From positions 8,474 through 72,473 of the forward strand of contig JANPBJ010000144.1 of assembly GCA_031430375.1 (NCBI GenBank): a DNA stretch of 64,000 bases, in the 5' to 3' direction. The notes under the pieces were generated by a model that did not search any database, was not told the origin of the DNA, and saw only the letters and a program-made list of their open reading frames with translations. A program made the position numbers and the translations under genes. Origin of the DNA: JAENVU01 sp031430375. GTDB lineage: Bacteria > Actinomycetota > Acidimicrobiia > IMCC26256 > JAENVU01. Position 1 is the first letter of the stretch. Each line of letters opens with the position of its first letter. Shown one piece after another: positions 62,017-64,000 of this stretch.

Positions 62017-62976
62017 ATGACTCCAGTTCGTGAGTTCGGCAAGGTGGAGTGAGTTCACGCCGAGGTCTGACGCAACCCGGTCGTCCCCCCCGTTGACCTC
62101 GATCAGACGCGCAAGCAACTGCCCATGCACTGGCGGGAAGCTACCAGGCTCGGACTTGTGCCACTTCGACATTTGGATCTGTAGCGCTCGATACCTCTTG
62201 TCATCGATGTAGTCAAGTTCATGCGCGCGATACACCAGAGCCGCGACCGAGATCCCCCAGGATGCTTTCAGCCCGATGAAGTCGCTGAGCAGCGGCCTTG
62301 CTGGCATCGCCGCGTCGAAGTCGGCCAGCGGGATGAGCAACGCGCCCGCGAACCGGTTGGCCTCCGCTTCACAGGTCTCCGTCTTCCGTGTGTGGACCAG
62401 AAGGTGAAGTAGCTCATGACCAAGCGTTAGACGAAGCCGATCACCCGGAACAGTCGGAGACACTCCGATGACTGGCACCTCGTTGACCCAGGCCGACAAC
62501 CCGTCGATACCTGGCAAGCCAGTGACGGGGATGATGCAAACACCGGCCCGCTCCAGCGCTGCGGTGAGGTTGCGGATCGGCCCCGTCTCCTCATGTTGCA
62601 GAGCGCAGCGAATTTCGATCGCTAGTTCCTCCAGCTCGCCCAACGTTGTCGGCGCTGGCAAACGTTCGATGGTGAGGTACGGAGCGCGCGCCGTCCGGTC
62701 ACGCAGTTCCGCGAACACCTCACCGGCAAGTCGTAGGAGTTCCTGGGCGCGCTTCTTCGCGGCAACGTGTGTCGATGCGCGGTGTCTGTGCAAAGGGGTC
62801 GTCATATTCGGAAGCGTGAACCGTTCCATGGAGTAGCCGAGTGGCGCGAGGTCTCCCGAGAGGGAACGTCTGCCGCTTTCGATGGCCGATACCATCGGAG
62901 TCGAAATGCCCAGCAGTCCGCCAAGCTGCTCCTGGTTCAGCCCTTCGATCGCGCGGTACGCGCGGAGACGATTCAT
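62002..62976 (-). CDS. XRE-family regulator fused to ImmA/IrrE metalloprotease domain
   Basis: 324 residues from ATG 62976, with GGAG 5 bases upstream. The N-terminal HTH is LRAYRAIEGLNQEQLGGLLGISTPMVSAIESGRR. The zinc protease motif is LTLGHELLHLLVHT (HExxH) with a downstream Glu in EAEANRFAGALLIP, matching COG2856/ImmA. Such proteins act as derepressors or antitoxin-like partners in mobile elements and toxin systems. Its start overlaps the stop of the gene at 62973 (ATGA), so the two form a bicistronic module. Confidence 0.9.
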   Translation of the reverse strand: MNRLRAYRAIEGLNQEQLGGLLGISTPMVSAIESGRRSLSGDLAPLGYSMERFTLPNMTTPLHRHRASTHVAAKKRAQELLRLAGEVFAELRDRTARAPYLTIERLPAPTTLGELEELAIEIRCALQHEETGPIRNLTAALERAGVCIIPVTGLPGIDGLSAWVNEVPVIGVSPTVPGDRLRLTLGHELLHLLVHTRKTETCEAEANRFAGALLIPLADFDAAMPARPLLSDFIGLKASWGISVAALVYRAHELDYIDDKRYRALQIQMSKWHKSEPGSFPPVHGQLLARLIEVNGGDDRVASDLGVNSLHLAELTNWSHLRVA

Positions 62977-63311
62977 TCTCCGTCCGCCTCCTCGCCAAAG
63001 CCGTCGATGTCGCCAACGTCGCCAAAGGGGTCTTCGGTCTCCTGGTCGAATGTCGGCGTCTCCCCAGGCGAGTACGGCCACGTTCCAACGCAGGTAGGTG
63101 GGCCGGCCGCCATGACGCGACTCTTGCCAGCGGCCAACCGCGTGCCAGCGAATGACAGGTCGAGGCCGTATTCGTGGAACTTGTACACCAGCAAGACGAT
63201 GTTGCTCTCGATGTACTTGGTTGCAACGAATAGCGCCTCACGCTGCCGCAACGCGCGCTCGATCGTGACGGTGCCATCGCTCCGCAGTGAGAAGGTCTGA
63301 TCGGACGCCTT
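62973..63311 (-). pseudogene. 5'-truncated partner gene of the XRE/ImmA module
   Basis: The last 112 codons of a minus-strand gene are intact up to a junction near 63311, where sequence resembling an IS1 transposase begins. Readable protein: SLRSDGTVTIERALRQREALFVATKYIESNIVLLVYKFHEYGLDLSFAG, with an acidic C-terminus (ETEDPFGDVGDIDGFGEEADG). The family is not recognised. The overlap with the XRE/ImmA start shows that it was the first gene of the module; its 5' part is missing or displaced. Confidence 0.6.
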
Positions 63312-63690
63312 GGCTATGGGGATGTGTGGACCTGGGTTGCGATTGACGCGACCGCGAAGCTCGTCCCGTCGTGGCTTGTCGGGGAGCGCACCACCCAGGA
63401 CTGCTACGAGTTCCTGAGCGACCTGCGTTCGCGGATGCTGCCCGGTCAGCGCATCCAACTCACGACCGATGGGTTCGGCTCGTACGGTCCGGTCGTGGAC
63501 GCCCTGTGGAGAGGGAACATCGACTACGCGATCATCGTGAAGGAGTACGGCGCGGGCGACTCGGACCACCGGTATTCGCCCGCGGTGTGTCAGTCGATCC
63601 AGAAGCGCAAGATCAGCGGCGACCCCGACGAGAGCCTGGTGTCCACCAGCTACGTCGAGCGTCAGAACCTCACCATGCGGATGGGGATGC
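63312..63690 (+). pseudogene. IS1-family transposase fragment
   Basis: GYGDVWTWVAIDATAKLVPSWLVGERT, then LTTDGFGSYGPVVDAL, SPAVCQSIQKRKISG and STSYVERQNLTMRMG match the central DDE part of IS1-type transposases. The usual N-terminal HTH and the C-terminal RRFTRLTNAFSKK region are absent. The right end stops at the start of an IS3-like element, so it was probably cut by that insertion; the left end abuts the truncated gene. Confidence 0.8.
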
Positions 63691-64000
63691 TGACCTGATC
63701 CCGGCAGGGTGGTCCACGTGTTGTGAGAGTCCAAGTGCCCATGATGGGCAGAATGGATTCCACGATGAAACGACGACGGCATACACCGGAGCAGGTGGTC
63801 CGCAAGTTGCGGACGGCGGATGCGCTCCTTGCTGAAGGCAAAGACGTGGCCGAGGTGGTGCGTGCGCTTGAGGTGAGTGAGCAGACCTATCACCGTTGGC
63901 GGAACCAGTACGGCGGCATGAAAGCCGACGACGCGAAACGGCTCAAGGAACTCGAGCGTGAGAACGGCCGGTTGAAGCGGCTCCTCGCCGACGCGGAGCT
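63691..64000. mobile_element. IS3-like insertion sequence, left end (partial)
   Basis: The element appears to begin near 63691 (TGACCTGATC), where IS1-transposase similarity stops, and runs off the window. It contains the start of an OrfA-type gene. The right end and terminal inverted repeat cannot be seen, so the boundary is an estimate. Confidence 0.55.
63765..64000 (+). CDS. IS3-family transposase OrfA (HTH), partial
   Basis: Open to the window edge; 78 codons from ATG 63765 (other in-frame ATGs at 63741, 63744 and 63753). KRRRHTPEQVVRKLRTADALL, VSEQTYHRWRNQYGGM and KRLKELERENGRLKRLLADAE are the helix-turn-helix and leucine-zipper of IS3 OrfA. OrfB would follow outside the window, normally by -1 frameshifting. 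Confidence 0.88.
   Translation, partial: MKRRRHTPEQVVRKLRTADALLAEGKDVAEVVRALEVSEQTYHRWRNQYGGMKADDAKRLKELERENGRLKRLLADAE

Noticed and set aside
1..64000. tRNA, rRNA and CRISPR arrays
   Set aside because: No cloverleaf with a CCA end, rRNA signature or regularly spaced repeat was recognised by eye; a tRNAscan/Infernal run would be decisive.

Overview
The window is high-GC (roughly two-thirds G+C), densely packed actinobacterial chromosome. Several features point to Acidimicrobiia or a near relative: a GuaB3-type IMP-dehydrogenase-like protein beside guaA, a DUF222 fragment, a lone groES with a perfect CIRCE operator, the order udg-tsaE-tsaB-rimI-tsaD, type IV pilus motor genes, and a greatly enlarged GlmS-like protein. 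Start codons are often GTG or TTG, and GTGA/ATGA/TGATG overlaps are common. The taxon is inferred from gene content only. No rRNA, tRNA or CRISPR array was seen.

Layout. (1) 1-20 kb is lipid and small-molecule metabolism: a partial Baeyer-Villiger-type monooxygenase, a nitroreductase, an NTF2-like protein, a 1269-residue cyclase/ATPase/TPR signalling protein, a VOC protein, an acyl-CoA synthetase, a NYN-nuclease/S1/H1-tail fusion coupled to a rhodanese, a CaiB-type CoA transferase, and a glpD / alkyl-DHAP-synthase-like / glpK block. It ends in an unusual operon (18613 down to 16694) built around a stand-alone phosphohistidine domain; its second gene carries an in-frame amber codon. (2) 20-30 kb is mostly minus strand central metabolism: ogt, mdh, a J-domain protein, icd, folD, purH, purN, sucD, sucC and a B12-binding mutase subunit, which link one-carbon/purine synthesis with TCA steps around succinyl-CoA. 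(3) 30-42 kb holds a DUF222 relic, a UvrD/PcrA helicase, a beta-propeller lipoprotein, guaA-guaB3, a Nudix hydrolase, a HEPN-type protein, a secreted SGNH-type hydrolase and a second acyl-CoA synthetase. (4) 42-47 kb holds a type IV pilin, pilT, pilC and pilB. (5) 47-61.5 kb holds groES with CIRCE and an intrinsic terminator, then a long minus-strand housekeeping array read from rplM to tsaD: rplM-rpsI-glmM-glmS-acpS-nnr-CBS-alr-hydrolase-udg-tsaE-tsaB-rimI-tsaD. It covers ribosomal proteins, amino-sugar and D-alanine supply for the cell wall, and the t6A tRNA-modification genes. (6) 61.6-64 kb is an accessory patch: small basic ORFs, an XRE/ImmA-IrrE metalloprotease, a 5'-truncated partner gene, an IS1-family transposase fragment and the start of an IS3-like element running off the end.

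The items most worth a second look are the phosphohistidine-domain operon with its amber codon, the NYN-S1-H1 fusion, the enlarged GlmS with a hairpin leader, and the disrupted XRE/ImmA module at the right edge. None is shown here to be a new system; each is a sequence-based lead.
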